Shown here piece by piece: positions 15,633 to 24,435 of a DNA stretch of 64,000 nucleotides; positions within the stretch are counted from its first letter, which is position 1; the number at the start of each line of letters is the position of its first letter. Under the pieces are notes generated by a model, which did no database searches, was not told where the DNA came from, and saw nothing but the letters and a program-made list of their open reading frames with translations. The DNA comes from Pollutimonas sp035515055 (GTDB taxonomy: Bacteria > Pseudomonadota > Gammaproteobacteria > Burkholderiales > Burkholderiaceae_B): contig DATJBV010000009.1 in the NCBI GenBank assembly GCA_035515055.1, forward strand, positions 132,533 to 196,532. Direction: 5' to 3'. Made by a program: the position numbers and the translations under genes.

Positions 15633-16964
15633 CTACAAGACGTAGCGGGACAGGTCCTGGTTGCTGGCCGCTTCTTCCAACTGGGCATTCACGTAGGCGG
15701 CGTCTATCGTAATCGTTTTGCCGCTATTGGCGGACGCATCGAACGATAGGTCTTCCAGCAGCTTTTCCATCACGGTGTAAAGCCGGCGCGCCCCAATATT
15801 CTCGGTGCGTTCGTTTACATCGAATGCCAGTTCAGCCAGCCGTTGAATGCCTTCGTCGGTAAAGTCCAGCGTCACGTCCTCGGTCGCAAGCAAGGCATGG
15901 TATTGTTTCGTCAGCGATGAGTCCGTATCGCACAAAATGCGTACAAAGTCCTGCGCCGTCAATGAGTCGAGTTCCACGCGTATGGGAAAACGGCCTTGTA
16001 GTTCGGGGATAAGATCCGACGGGCGGGACAAGTGAAAAGCCCCCGAGGCAATGAACAGGATATGGTCGGTGCGCACGACGCCGTACTTGGTGTTGACCGT
16101 TGTTCCTTCAACCAATGGCAGCAAATCGCGCTGCACGCCCTGGCGCGATACATCGCTGCCTGAGTGCTCCTGACGGGTGGCGATTTTGTCGATCTCGTCC
16201 AGGAAGACGATCCCGTTCTGTTCGGCATTGAAGACCGCATTGGTGCGCAGGTCTTCTTCGTTGATGCGACGCCCCGCCTCTTCTTCGGTAAGCAGCTTGA
16301 AGGCTTCCTTGACCGACATCTTGCGGGATTTTTTCTTGTCGCGACCGAGACCGGCAAACATGCCTTTCAGCTGCTCGGTCATTTCTTCCATGCCGGGCGG
16401 TGCCATGATTTCCATTTGAGGTGCCGCCTGGGCCACTTCCACTTCGATCTGCATGTCGTCGATCTTGCCTTCACGCAAACGCTTGCGAAAGGTTTGGCGC
16501 GCGCTGTTCTCCTCGCGGTCCGGTTCGCCCTGCGCATTGCGGGGCGGCGATACCAGCACATCAAGGATGCGGTCTTCCGCCGCGTCTTCGGCCATTGACC
16601 GCACGCGCCGCATTTCCACGTCGCGCGTCTGCTTCACCGAGATCTCCACCAAGTCGCGAATGATGGTGTCGACATCACGCCCCACGTAGCCCACTTCAGT
16701 GAATTTCGTGGCTTCTATCTTGATGAAGGGCGCATTGGCCAATTTGGCCAAGCGTCGGGCGATCTCTGTTTTCCCCACTCCCGTCGGGCCTATCATCAGA
16801 ATATTCTTCGGGACAATCTCGTGGCGCAGCGGTTCGGGCACTTGTTGCCTGCGCCAACGATTGCGCAGTGCAACGGCGACGGATCGTTTGGCCCGATCCT
16901 GCCCGACAATGTTCTTGTCGAGTTCAGAGACGATTTCGCCCGGGGTCATATTGGTAGCAGACAT
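15633..16964 (-). CDS. hslU: ATP-dependent protease ATPase subunit HslU
   Basis: AAA+ unfoldase that feeds substrates to the HslV peptidase. At 443 aa it has the full family length. It has Walker A GPTGVGKTEIARRL, Walker B GIVFLDEIDKIA, an intermediate domain insertion (about residues 110-230, charged) and the C-terminal sensor-2 region GARRLYTVMEKLLEDLSF ending in SRYVL, the tail that docks into HslV. It lies 52 bp downstream of hslV in the same direction, the standard hslVU operon order. Heat-shock control is expected from the family; I did not identify a sigma-32 promoter. Confidence 0.97.
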   Translation of the reverse strand: MSATNMTPGEIVSELDKNIVGQDRAKRSVAVALRNRWRRQQVPEPLRHEIVPKNILMIGPTGVGKTEIARRLAKLANAPFIKIEATKFTEVGYVGRDVDTIIRDLVEISVKQTRDVEMRRVRSMAEDAAEDRILDVLVSPPRNAQGEPDREENSARQTFRKRLREGKIDDMQIEVEVAQAAPQMEIMAPPGMEEMTEQLKGMFAGLGRDKKKSRKMSVKEAFKLLTEEEAGRRINEEDLRTNAVFNAEQNGIVFLDEIDKIATRQEHSGSDVSRQGVQRDLLPLVEGTTVNTKYGVVRTDHILFIASGAFHLSRPSDLIPELQGRFPIRVELDSLTAQDFVRILCDTDSSLTKQYHALLATEDVTLDFTDEGIQRLAELAFDVNERTENIGARRLYTVMEKLLEDLSFDASANSGKTITIDAAYVNAQLEEAASNQDLSRYVL

Positions 16965-17016
16965 AATAAGCAGGGTATCCGTTGCATGGTCGGTCAGCGC
17001 GCGTTACGGGCGGCGA

Positions 17017-17550
17017 CTAAAGTACTTCCACGATATGGTTTTGGTTCGTGTAGATGCATAGATCCCCGGCAATTTCCAGGGACTTTTTCACGATTTCGGC
17101 TGGTGGAAGGTCGGTGTTTTTCAGCAGGCCGAGGGCTGCGGCCTGGGCGTATGCCCCGCCCGATCCGATTGCTGCCAAGCCATTTTCCGGTTCGAGAACG
17201 TCGCCGTTGCCGGTAAGAACCAGAGTATGCTCGCGATCGGCCACGATCAGCATGGCTTCCAGGCGCCGCAGCACCCGGTCGGTGCGCCAGTCTTTCGTAA
17301 GCTCTACGGCGGCCCGCATAAGATTGCCCTGGTATTTTTCGAGCTTGGCTTCGAAACGTTCTTGCAGGGTGAAGGCGTCGGCGGTAGCCCCGGCAAATCC
17401 GGCCAGTATTTTGTCGTTATACAAGCGGCGGATCTTGCGCGCCGTTGCCTTGATGACGATGTTGCCGAGGGTGACTTGACCGTCGCCGCCAAGGGCGACC
17501 TGGTCGCCGCGACGAACGCAGATGATGGTGGTGGCGTGAAATTGTTCCAT
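17017..17550 (-). CDS. hslV: ATP-dependent protease peptidase subunit HslV
   Basis: Threonine peptidase of the HslVU complex. The 177-aa protein starts MEQFHATTIICVRR; processing before the first Thr of ATT would expose the catalytic N-terminal threonine, so a six-residue propeptide is predicted. Other conserved segments are LGGDGQVTLG, the GFAGATADAFTL loop and IGSGGAYAQAAALGL. It precedes hslU in one operon. The 139-bp gap to dksA upstream probably holds the promoter. Confidence 0.96.
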   Translation of the reverse strand: MEQFHATTIICVRRGDQVALGGDGQVTLGNIVIKATARKIRRLYNDKILAGFAGATADAFTLQERFEAKLEKYQGNLMRAAVELTKDWRTDRVLRRLEAMLIVADREHTLVLTGNGDVLEPENGLAAIGSGGAYAQAAALGLLKNTDLPPAEIVKKSLEIAGDLCIYTNQNHIVEVL

Positions 17551-17689
17551 GAATCTTCCTTTGAATTACTTAACTGGGGACGAACCCCGGAAGTTCAAGG
17601 GGAAATCAGGAAGGACAGTTCAAGCGCCGGCCCGCTCGGCTTGCGAGCGCCGACCGGCGCGGCTTGCGCGGCATGCGGTAATGGCCGTG

Positions 17690-18133
17690 TCAGTCGCCGT
17701 ACAGTTTCTGGCGCATTTCTCGGCGCTCTTGTGCTTCCAACGAAAGGGTTGCCGTTGGGCGAGCCAGCAGGCGGGGTATGCCTATGGGTTCGCCGGTTTC
17801 CTCGCACCAGCCGTAATCACCCGAGTCGATACGCGTAATGGACTGCTGCACTTTCTTCAGCAGCTTACGCTCGCGATCCCGGGTCCGCAGTTCAAGCGCA
17901 TGTTCCTCTTCGATCGTGGCACGGTCGGCCGGGTCGGGCACGAACTGCGTTTCGCGCAGGTTTTCAGTGGTCGTCCCGGCATTCGTGAGGATTTCCTGTT
18001 CCAGCTCTTTAAGCCGGCCTCTGAAAAAGGCTAGTTGGGCCTCGTTCATGTAATCGGATTCCGGCATTGCCAGCAGCTCTTCTTCGGTCAACGTGTGCGC
18101 CTGGTTCTTTGCGGTTGCGGATTTGCTTGCCAT
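17690..18133 (-). CDS. dksA: RNA polymerase-binding transcription factor DksA, cysteine-poor
   Basis: Binds the RNA polymerase secondary channel and, with ppGpp, adjusts rRNA and amino-acid promoters. The 147-aa protein has the coiled-coil with the acidic tip (DPADRATIEEEHALELRTRDRERKLLKK) and the globular domain GEPIGIPRLLARPTAT. Of the four zinc-finger cysteines of E. coli DksA only the first remains (WCEETG in place of YCESCG; LSLEA in place of LCIDC), so zinc binding is not expected. Similar cysteine-poor DksA forms occur in Pseudomonas under zinc limitation. It lies 69 bp downstream of a COG0523 GTPase gene of the zinc cluster. Confidence 0.93.
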   Translation of the reverse strand: MASKSATAKNQAHTLTEEELLAMPESDYMNEAQLAFFRGRLKELEQEILTNAGTTTENLRETQFVPDPADRATIEEEHALELRTRDRERKLLKKVQQSITRIDSGDYGWCEETGEPIGIPRLLARPTATLSLEAQERREMRQKLYGD

Positions 18134-18202
18134 GATATGTCCTCTTTTTGTCGTGTTGGTGCCTGAAACCTCGTGCGCATAACTGCGCTTACGGGTTCGG
18201 TA

Positions 18203-19285
18203 TCAGACCAAGCATTGTTCCAGACCCCGTGTAAAAATTTCCTGGGGAAGTTTACGGCCAATAAATACCATCTTGGTATTAGGTTTTTCGGCGGACAGCC
18301 ATGGGCGCCCCGGTTCCGCGCCCATCATCATATGTACTCCCTGAAACAGCATGCGCCGATTGATGCCCTTCAGGTACAGTATTCCCTTATAGCGCAGCAG
18401 GTCGGGTCCGTATACCTGCACAATGCCGCCGAGGAATTCTTCCAGTCGTTCCGGATCGAACGCCTTGTTGGAACGGAATACGAACGCACCGATTTCGTCG
18501 TTGTGCGCGCCGTGGTGGTCGTGATGTCCGTGGTGATCATGGCCACAGTCCGTATGGCATTCGCCTTCGTGGTCGTGATCGTGATCGTGGGCGGCATCGG
18601 GATGTTCAGCAGCCAGGAAATCGGGATCGATGTCCAGCACCGTGTTCAAATTGAAGCCGCTGATGTCCAGCAATGCATTCAGGTCTGTCTCGCCGAAATT
18701 CACCGGTGTGATGGATGCGCGCGGATTGATATGCAGCAATCGGGCGCGCAATGCCTGGTATTGTTCTTCGCTGACCAGGTCCTTCTTGGAAATCAGGATG
18801 CGGTCGGCGAAGCCCACTTGCTTTTGCGCCTCGGTTTGCGCATTCAGTGTGGCCATGCCGTGCTTGGCGTCCACCACCGTGATAACCGCATCAAGACGGT
18901 AATAGTCCGCGATTTCGTCGTCCATGAAGAACGTTTGGCACACAGGCCCGGGATTGGCCATGCCGGTGGTTTCGATAATGACGCGTTCGAAATTGAGTTC
19001 CCCCGCCAGCCGCTTCACGCGTAATTCGTTCAGCGTTCGCATCAGGTCGCCGCGCACTGTGCAACATACGCATCCATTGCTGAGCTCGACGATTTCTTCT
19101 TCGCTGTGCTCCACCAGAAGCTCGTTATCGATGCTTTCCGGCCCGAATTCGTTCTCGATCACGGCGATTCGACGGCCGTGGTATTCAGTGAGGATGCGCT
19201 TGAGCAGGGTGGTTTTGCCTGCGCCCAGGAAGCCGGTCAACACCGTGACCGGTACCATTTTGTCAAGATCTTTAGCGGGTTTCAT
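18203..19285 (-). CDS. COG0523 (CobW/ZigA-type) metal-chaperone GTPase with His-rich loop
   Basis: A 360-aa G3E-family GTPase. It shows Walker A FLGAGKTTLLKR, the NEFGPESID switch region, the family metal-binding CxCC motif (NGCVCCTVRGD) and the SKKDLV guanine-specificity motif, followed by a long His/Asp cluster (about residues 230-265, with many H-D-H and H-H repeats) and the CobW C-terminal domain. Its position beside zur and opposite znuCBA points to a zinc chaperone that serves zinc enzymes in deficiency (ZigA/ZagA type), not cobalamin synthesis. It lies 118 bp downstream of zur in the same direction. Confidence 0.9.
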   Translation of the reverse strand: MKPAKDLDKMVPVTVLTGFLGAGKTTLLKRILTEYHGRRIAVIENEFGPESIDNELLVEHSEEEIVELSNGCVCCTVRGDLMRTLNELRVKRLAGELNFERVIIETTGMANPGPVCQTFFMDDEIADYYRLDAVITVVDAKHGMATLNAQTEAQKQVGFADRILISKKDLVSEEQYQALRARLLHINPRASITPVNFGETDLNALLDISGFNLNTVLDIDPDFLAAEHPDAAHDHDHDHEGECHTDCGHDHHGHHDHHGAHNDEIGAFVFRSNKAFDPERLEEFLGGIVQVYGPDLLRYKGILYLKGINRRMLFQGVHMMMGAEPGRPWLSAEKPNTKMVFIGRKLPQEIFTRGLEQCLV

Positions 19286-19403
19286 CGTGGCCCTCGGGTA
19301 GCGCGATTCAGTTATGTGCGCCGCGCCGGGAAAGAATGGCGGCTATGCCTTATATCTTACGCGGCGCAAAAATACAACGTGCGATTACATCACAGCATGG
19401 CTT

Positions 19404-19892
19404 TTAGAGCAAACATGCCCCTGATGCGGCGTTGGTGCGGCATTTTTGACACAACGCGCGCAATTCGGTTTCCTGGCCTGCAAGTATAAATCCCGCCTCC
19501 GCCACTTTGTTGGCAAGCTGCCGTCCAAGAATGGGATCGCTCAGTTCCGCGACGGCGCCGCATTGAGTGCAGATCACCAGCAAGTCGTGTGGCGCACCTC
19601 CGGCGTCCTGGCACGCGGTCCAGGCATTGATCGCGTCCAGACGGTGAGCCAGGCCCTCGTCCACCAGGAAGTCGAGCGCCCGGTACACCGTTGGGGGCGC
19701 GGCGCCTTGCTGAACGTCGCGTATCAAGTCGAGCAACTCATAGGCTTTCAGGCTGCGTTGTTCCGCGAGCAATATCTCGAGCACTTTGCGCCGTATGGGA
19801 GTCAGGCGCTTGCCTCGCTGATGGCACAGCGCTTCGGCGGTGCTGAGATGCGCTGAGATATCCGAACCGGTGGACGAATGATCATGGGTCAT
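19404..19892 (-). CDS. zur: Fur-family zinc uptake regulator Zur
   Basis: A 162-aa repressor with an N-terminal winged helix (RLTPIRRKVLEILL, APPTVYRALDFLVDEG) and a C-terminal dimerisation domain with two CxxC pairs (CTQC and CQKC) that form the structural zinc site. Sensory zinc ligands such as the His/Cys in TACQDAGGAPHDLL are present. The neighbouring znuCBA and COG0523 genes identify it as Zur and not Fur. It is divergent from znuCBA; the palindrome at 19953-19966 lies between them and can control both. Confidence 0.92.
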   Translation of the reverse strand: MTHDHSSTGSDISAHLSTAEALCHQRGKRLTPIRRKVLEILLAEQRSLKAYELLDLIRDVQQGAAPPTVYRALDFLVDEGLAHRLDAINAWTACQDAGGAPHDLLVICTQCGAVAELSDPILGRQLANKVAEAGFILAGQETELRALCQKCRTNAASGACLL

Positions 19893-19952
19893 GGGCGAAG
19901 TGTTGTAAGCGATAAGTGAGCATGGGCGGAAATGTGCGGCATGAATTCACGG

Positions 19953-19966
19953 TATGTTATAACATA
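19953..19966. promoter_or_regulatory. Zur box between zur and znuCBA
   Basis: TATGTTATAACATA is a perfect 14-bp palindrome. It agrees with the proteobacterial Zur operator core (GTTATAAcATAAC type). It sits in the divergent zur/znu intergenic region, so zinc-bound Zur should repress znuCBA and possibly zur with its downstream GTPase gene. Confidence 0.85.
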
Positions 19967-20002
19967 ACACCTTGCTTCTGCTTACGTCCTCCTCCGGCTC
20001 CC

Positions 20003-20152
20003 ATGCTTCGATCTCTTTTTGCAAAACCCGCTGGGCCCCGCGCGTATCGCGGGTCGAATTTGCTCGTCTCCTCCGCCCAGCGCATTGCACGAATACTGAT
20101 TGCGGTCATTTTCCTTTGGGGACTCACTGGTTGGGCCATGGGATGGTGGTAG
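20003..20152 (+). CDS. Possible 49-aa single-span membrane protein before znuC
   Basis: An open frame begins at the ATG at 20003, 37 bp after the Zur box, and ends 10 bp before znuC. The product is 49 residues: a basic N-terminal half (RSLFAKPAG..., SSAQRIAR) followed by one predicted membrane span (ILIAVIFLWGLTGWAMGWW) at the very C-terminus. Its stop codon overlaps the znuC Shine-Dalgarno (TAGGAG), suggesting coupling. I do not recognise a family. Against it: the upstream Shine-Dalgarno is poor. If real, it is the first gene of the zinc-uptake operon and would be made only under zinc limitation. Confidence 0.45.
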   Translation: MLRSLFAKPAGPRAYRGSNLLVSSAQRIARILIAVIFLWGLTGWAMGWW

Positions 20153-20162
20153 GAGCGGCACA

Positions 20163-20879
20163 ATGACGAACTCTGTGATCGAACTCGACCAGCTATCGCT
20201 TGGATGGGGCGATCGAGTGGCAGTCCGGGACGTGTCGGGCGCCTTTGCCCGCGGCTCTTTCACCGCCATCGTCGGACCGAACGGCGCAGGCAAGTCGACG
20301 CTGCTCAAGGGGATCATGGGCGTGCTCAGCCCCCTGCGGGGGAAAATACGCCTGGCGGGCGACTCGCGCGAGCAGATGGCCTGTCTGCCTCAAGCCGGAG
20401 AACTGGACCGCAGCTTCCCGGTCACCACATATGACCTCGTCGCCATGGGTGCTTGGCGGCGGGTCGGTGCATGGCGGCACTTCGATGGCAATGAACACAA
20501 GCGCGTGCAGTCGGCGCTTGATGTGGTCGGCTTGCGCGACTTCGGCTCGCGCGTCATCGGCACGCTCTCGGGAGGCCAGTTGCAGCGGGCGTTGTTTGCC
20601 CGGCTGTTATTGCATGACGCGCATACGCTTTTGCTCGATGAGCCGTTTGCCGCCGTGGACCGCCACACGACTGAAGACCTGATGGCCTTGCTGCGGGACT
20701 GGCATCGCGAGGGGCGAACGGTGATCGCCGTGCTTCACGACCTGGACATGGTGAGGGCATATTTCCCGCAAACGTTGCTCATGGCGGGACAGGCGGTGGC
20801 CTGGGGGCGGACCGACAAGGTGCTGACTCCGGAGAACTTGCACCTGGCGCGGCATTTGTGCGCGGGAGACTTTCTGTGA
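20163..20879 (+). CDS. znuC: Zinc ABC transporter ATPase ZnuC
   Basis: The ATP-hydrolysing subunit of the high-affinity zinc importer. The 238-aa protein has Walker A VGPNGAGKSTLLKG, the Q-loop (CLPQAGELDRSFPVTT), the signature LSGGQLQRALFARLL, Walker B TLLLDEPFAAVD and the H-loop VLHDLD. The start at 20163 is fixed by the TAGGAG ribosome-binding site at 20150-20155. It shares one base with znuB (TGATG), so znuCBA are translationally coupled. Zur repression is expected from the operator upstream. Confidence 0.95.
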   Translation: MTNSVIELDQLSLGWGDRVAVRDVSGAFARGSFTAIVGPNGAGKSTLLKGIMGVLSPLRGKIRLAGDSREQMACLPQAGELDRSFPVTTYDLVAMGAWRRVGAWRHFDGNEHKRVQSALDVVGLRDFGSRVIGTLSGGQLQRALFARLLLHDAHTLLLDEPFAAVDRHTTEDLMALLRDWHREGRTVIAVLHDLDMVRAYFPQTLLMAGQAVAWGRTDKVLTPENLHLARHLCAGDFL

Positions 20880-21778
20880 TGTGGCTGTTCGAGTGGCTGG
20901 TCTCGCCGTTCATCGATTATGGATTTATGCGGCGCGCGCTCGCCGGATCCCTGGCGCTTGCCTTCGCCGCGGGTCCCTTGGGCGTGTTCTTGGTCTTGCG
21001 GCGGATGAGCCTCACGGGCGATGCCATGGCGCATGCCATATTGCCCGGTGTCGCGGTGGGGTTCCTGACCGCCGGGCTGTCCCTGACAGCCATGACGATA
21101 GGAGGCATGGTCACCGGCCTGGTCGTCGCCATGTTGGCGGGCGCGGTGGCGCGCCTGACTCCCCAGCGCGAGGATGCCAGCTTCGCCGCGTTTTACCTAG
21201 TGTCGCTTGGGCTTGGCGTGCTGCTCGTGTCGCTGCGCGGATCCAATATGGATTTGATCCATGTCTTGTTCGGTACCGTGCTGGGCCTGGACGACGCCTC
21301 CTTATTGCTTGTCACCGCAACGTCCAGTCTTACGCTGATTTTGCTGGCCATGATTTTCCGGCCACTGGTCATTGAATGCCTGGATCCATTGTTCCTGCGC
21401 AGCCAGGGCGGTGGCGGATCGATGATACACATGGTTTTCCTGGTGCTGTTGGTAATGACGCTGGTGGCCGGGTTCCAGGTGCTTGGCACGTTAATGGTGG
21501 TGGGCATCATGATGCTGCCTGCAACGGCGGCGCGCTTTTGGGTGCAGTCCGTGGGGCGGCAAATGGTGCTCGCTGCGGTGATAGGAAGTATCTCGTCATA
21601 TGGGGGACTATTGTTTTCGTACTACGCCAATGTACCGGCTTCCCCGTCGATTATTTTATCCGCCGGGAGTGTATATTTCTTCTCAGTGTTGTTTGGCCCC
21701 CAGGGTGGGCTGCTGCAGGCCGTGCGACAAGCACGCGCCCGCCATCAACGTCTGTCTCAAATTTCGGAGCGCCTCTAA
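20879..21778 (+). CDS. znuB: Zinc ABC transporter permease ZnuB
   Basis: The inner-membrane permease of the zinc importer, 299 aa with about eight hydrophobic spans. The family segment LRRMSLTGDAMAHAILPGVAVG (the conserved coupling region facing ZnuC, described here by its position at residues 42-63) and the later VLGTLMVVGIMMLPAT are clear. The start overlaps the znuC stop and the stop overlaps the znuA start (TAATG at 21776-21780). Confidence 0.95.
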   Translation: MWLFEWLVSPFIDYGFMRRALAGSLALAFAAGPLGVFLVLRRMSLTGDAMAHAILPGVAVGFLTAGLSLTAMTIGGMVTGLVVAMLAGAVARLTPQREDASFAAFYLVSLGLGVLLVSLRGSNMDLIHVLFGTVLGLDDASLLLVTATSSLTLILLAMIFRPLVIECLDPLFLRSQGGGGSMIHMVFLVLLVMTLVAGFQVLGTLMVVGIMMLPATAARFWVQSVGRQMVLAAVIGSISSYGGLLFSYYANVPASPSIILSAGSVYFFSVLFGPQGGLLQAVRQARARHQRLSQISERL

Positions 21779-22770
21779 TGCTGAAATTGTTTAGCATCAA
21801 GCAAGTCAACAGGTGTTCCCGCCGCGCTTTGCTTACTGCCATGTCGGGCGCGGTTGTCGCCCTCGCCGCACCATCGGTTTTCGCGGTGGACCGTCCGCCG
21901 CTACGCGTCGTGGCCAGCTTTTCCGTGCTGGGCGACATGGTGAAAGAAATAGGGGGCGAGCATGTGGCCCTGACCACGATCGTTGGCCCAAACGCCGACG
22001 CGCATTCCTTCGAACCGACCCCCCAAGACGTCAAGGCGTTGTCGCAAGCCCAAGTACTTGTCATCAACGGACTTGATTTCGAAGCATGGTTGCCGCGCCT
22101 GATCAACGCCGCGGGGTTCAAGGGCGCGCAGGTGCTTGCCTCTGAAGGCATTGCAGTGCGCCAGCTCGACGACGGCGGGCATGCGCATGGCGCCGGTCAG
22201 CCGCATGGCGTGGGTGAATCGCATGAAGGGGCTCCCGATGTCGATCCACATGCCTGGCAACGGCTCGACAACGGCATGATATACGCCAGGAATATTGCCG
22301 AGGGCTTGGCGCGCTCCGATCCTCGCCGGCGTTCTTACTACATTGGACGCGCGCACGCCTATATTGGCAAAATGAAAACGCTGGACACGGAGATCAAGCA
22401 GGCGATCGCCGCCATACCGCCGGATCGACGCAAAGTCATTACGTCGCATGACGCCTTCGGCTATTTTGCGCAGGCCTACGGGATCGAGTTCATCTCTGTA
22501 GCGGGCCTATCCAGCCAGGCGGAACCGTCCGCCAAAGAAGTGGCGGCGATTATCGATCGGGCCAAGAAAGAGGGCATTGCCGGGGTCTTCATCGAAAATA
22601 TCACCAACTCCAAGCTAGTCACGCAAATCGCGAAGGAATCGGGTATCAAGATCGGCAGTACGCTGTATTCCGATGCGCTGTCCAACCCCGACAGGCCGGC
22701 GGCCACCTACCTCGGCATGTTCAGCTGGAATGCCGGCCAGCTCATTTACGTGCTGAAGCCCGAAAAGTAA
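21778..22770 (+). CDS. znuA: Zinc ABC transporter periplasmic binding protein ZnuA
   Basis: A cluster 9 solute-binding protein that captures zinc in the periplasm. It is 330 aa: an N-terminal signal with an RR pair (CSRRALLTAMSG), then the core domain with metal ligands in ADAHSFEPTP, a His-containing loop (HAHGAGQPHGVGESH, about residue 140), DPHAWQ and SHDAFGYFAQAYG. The His-loop is shorter than in E. coli ZnuA but present, which favours zinc over manganese. The start codon overlaps the znuB stop. It is convergent with xerC 21 bp away. Confidence 0.95.
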   Translation: MLKLFSIKQVNRCSRRALLTAMSGAVVALAAPSVFAVDRPPLRVVASFSVLGDMVKEIGGEHVALTTIVGPNADAHSFEPTPQDVKALSQAQVLVINGLDFEAWLPRLINAAGFKGAQVLASEGIAVRQLDDGGHAHGAGQPHGVGESHEGAPDVDPHAWQRLDNGMIYARNIAEGLARSDPRRRSYYIGRAHAYIGKMKTLDTEIKQAIAAIPPDRRKVITSHDAFGYFAQAYGIEFISVAGLSSQAEPSAKEVAAIIDRAKKEGIAGVFIENITNSKLVTQIAKESGIKIGSTLYSDALSNPDRPAATYLGMFSWNAGQLIYVLKPEK

Positions 22771-22791
22771 ATCGTACAGGCGGTTCGGGCC

Positions 22792-23742
22792 TCAGGTTTT
22801 GCGCCGCGCGCGTGGATGGGCCAGGTCGTAGGCCTGCGCCAAGTGCTGGAAGTCGAGCCTGGTGTAGATTTGCGTGGTCGAGATATTGGCGTGCCCCAAC
22901 ATTTCCTGGACGGCGCGCAGGTCCTGCGCGGACTGCAGCATATGGCTGGCAAAGCTATGGCGCAAACTATGTGGATGCACATGTACTGGCAGGCCCGCAA
23001 GCAAGGCAAGCTTAGTCAATTGCTGCTGCACCACCCTGGGGCTGATGCGCTTGCCGCGCACGCCGACGAACAGTGCCGCGGAGGAGTCGGGGTCGGCCGT
23101 GCCATGGGCCATCTGGTCTCGCAACGCCAGCCAGCGCTCGATAGCGGCAATGGCTTTTCCGCCCAGGGGAACGCTGCGGCTTTTGTTTCCCTTGCCTTTG
23201 ACAATAGCTTCTTTCTCGGCAATTTGGATCCAGCTCGCCGACTCGTAGGTTCCCACCCGCTGGTAGCGCCAGTCCAGGCTTACAAGCTCGGCCAGGCGCA
23301 GGCCGCTGGAGTAAAGAATCTCGAACATGGCCTGGTCGCGGCATTCGATGGCGGTATGTGGTTCAGGCATGCCTGGACGGTCGAGCAACACTTGGGTCTG
23401 TTCGACGGATAACGCCTTGGGCAGGCTTTTCGGTATCCGCGGAGCCCGCACACCCGCGACCGGGTTCGCGTCCATGCCCGCGACTGGAGCCCACCACTGG
23501 AAGAAGCCACGCCAAGCGGCTAGTGCCCGAGCCAGACTGCGCGGTTTCAGCCCATGGCCATGAAGGCGCGCCACGGCGTGCCGGATGTGACTCTCGGTGA
23601 TGCCCTGCGGGGCGACATCCGGATGGCACTGGATCAATTGCCACAAGTCGTGCCTATACCCGCTGAGCGTATGGACGGAATAGCGGCGGTTGGCTTCCAA
23701 ATGCGCGAGCCATTGCTCCATGGGGGCGGGCAGGGCCTGCAT
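22792..23742 (-). CDS. xerC: Tyrosine recombinase XerC
   Basis: Resolves chromosome dimers at dif together with XerD. The 316-aa protein has the N-terminal SAM-like core-binding domain and the catalytic set of the tyrosine recombinases: SGLRLAELVSL (Arg), GKGNKSRSVPL (Lys), HPHSLRHSFASHML (His and Arg), LGHANISTTQIYTRLD (His and nucleophilic Tyr). The dapF-DUF484-xerC order identifies it as XerC and not XerD. It lies 9 bp after the DUF484 gene. Confidence 0.93.
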   Translation of the reverse strand: MQALPAPMEQWLAHLEANRRYSVHTLSGYRHDLWQLIQCHPDVAPQGITESHIRHAVARLHGHGLKPRSLARALAAWRGFFQWWAPVAGMDANPVAGVRAPRIPKSLPKALSVEQTQVLLDRPGMPEPHTAIECRDQAMFEILYSSGLRLAELVSLDWRYQRVGTYESASWIQIAEKEAIVKGKGNKSRSVPLGGKAIAAIERWLALRDQMAHGTADPDSSAALFVGVRGKRISPRVVQQQLTKLALLAGLPVHVHPHSLRHSFASHMLQSAQDLRAVQEMLGHANISTTQIYTRLDFQHLAQAYDLAHPRARRKT

Positions 23743-23751
23743 GAATGTGCT

Positions 23752-24435
23752 TCAGGCGCACTGTTGCGGGATCGAGCCTTGCAGACGCAACAGGCTGGCG
23801 CTTGCCAGTTCGTTGATCGTGTCCAGGAAGGCTGTTCCCATATCGGGCGTGAACCGCTCGGGGTCGTCCGAGCCCAACACCAAAAGCCCGATGGGTTCAT
23901 TGCGCCCGGAGGGGCGCAAGGCGACGATTGCCAGGGATGCGGGCGGTGTGCCCAGCCAGCTTGCCGCTTCCTGGCCTTTCATGGGGCCGCAATAGGGCTT
24001 GACCAGGTCGCGGGCAAACGTCCGTATGCCATTGTCGATATCTTGCGTGAATTCGCTGTCGCCCAGTTTGGACATGTCCCAAAGTCGCAGCGCTATGGTG
24101 GGCAGGTCGAAGAGATCGCCCAGGCTGCGCACAATGTGACCCGGAATCTGGCGCGCATCGTCCTCGCCCAGCATGCGGCAACACCATTCATTCAGTGTCT
24201 TGCTGATCTTCTCGTTACCGCTGGCATTGTGGATGAGGCCCGAAAGCTTCCATTCAAGGTCCTTGGTGCGCGCGCGAAGGGTAAGTATTTGGCGCTCGCC
24301 CAAGGAAATCGCACGTGTTTCGTTGGGATGGGGTACACGCAGGTTGGCGAATACCTGCGCATGTTCCTGAAAGAATTCGGGATGTTCGGTAAGAAACTGG
24401 GCGACGTCGTCGGGGGAATAGCTGTTTGAAGTCAT
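23752..24435 (-). CDS. DUF484 family protein (GAF-like)
   Basis: A 227-aa protein of the DUF484 family, which is commonly encoded between dapF and xerC. It begins SPDDVAQFLTEHPEFFQEH, the family's N-terminal signature, continues with a short coiled segment and ends with a GAF-like domain (PIGLLVLGSDDPERFTPDMGTAFLDTI). The biochemical role is unknown. The start at 24435 shares one base with the dapF stop (TAATG read on the minus strand), which decides it over longer upstream frames. Confidence 0.88.
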   Translation of the reverse strand: MTSNSYSPDDVAQFLTEHPEFFQEHAQVFANLRVPHPNETRAISLGERQILTLRARTKDLEWKLSGLIHNASGNEKISKTLNEWCCRMLGEDDARQIPGHIVRSLGDLFDLPTIALRLWDMSKLGDSEFTQDIDNGIRTFARDLVKPYCGPMKGQEAASWLGTPPASLAIVALRPSGRNEPIGLLVLGSDDPERFTPDMGTAFLDTINELASASLLRLQGSIPQQCA

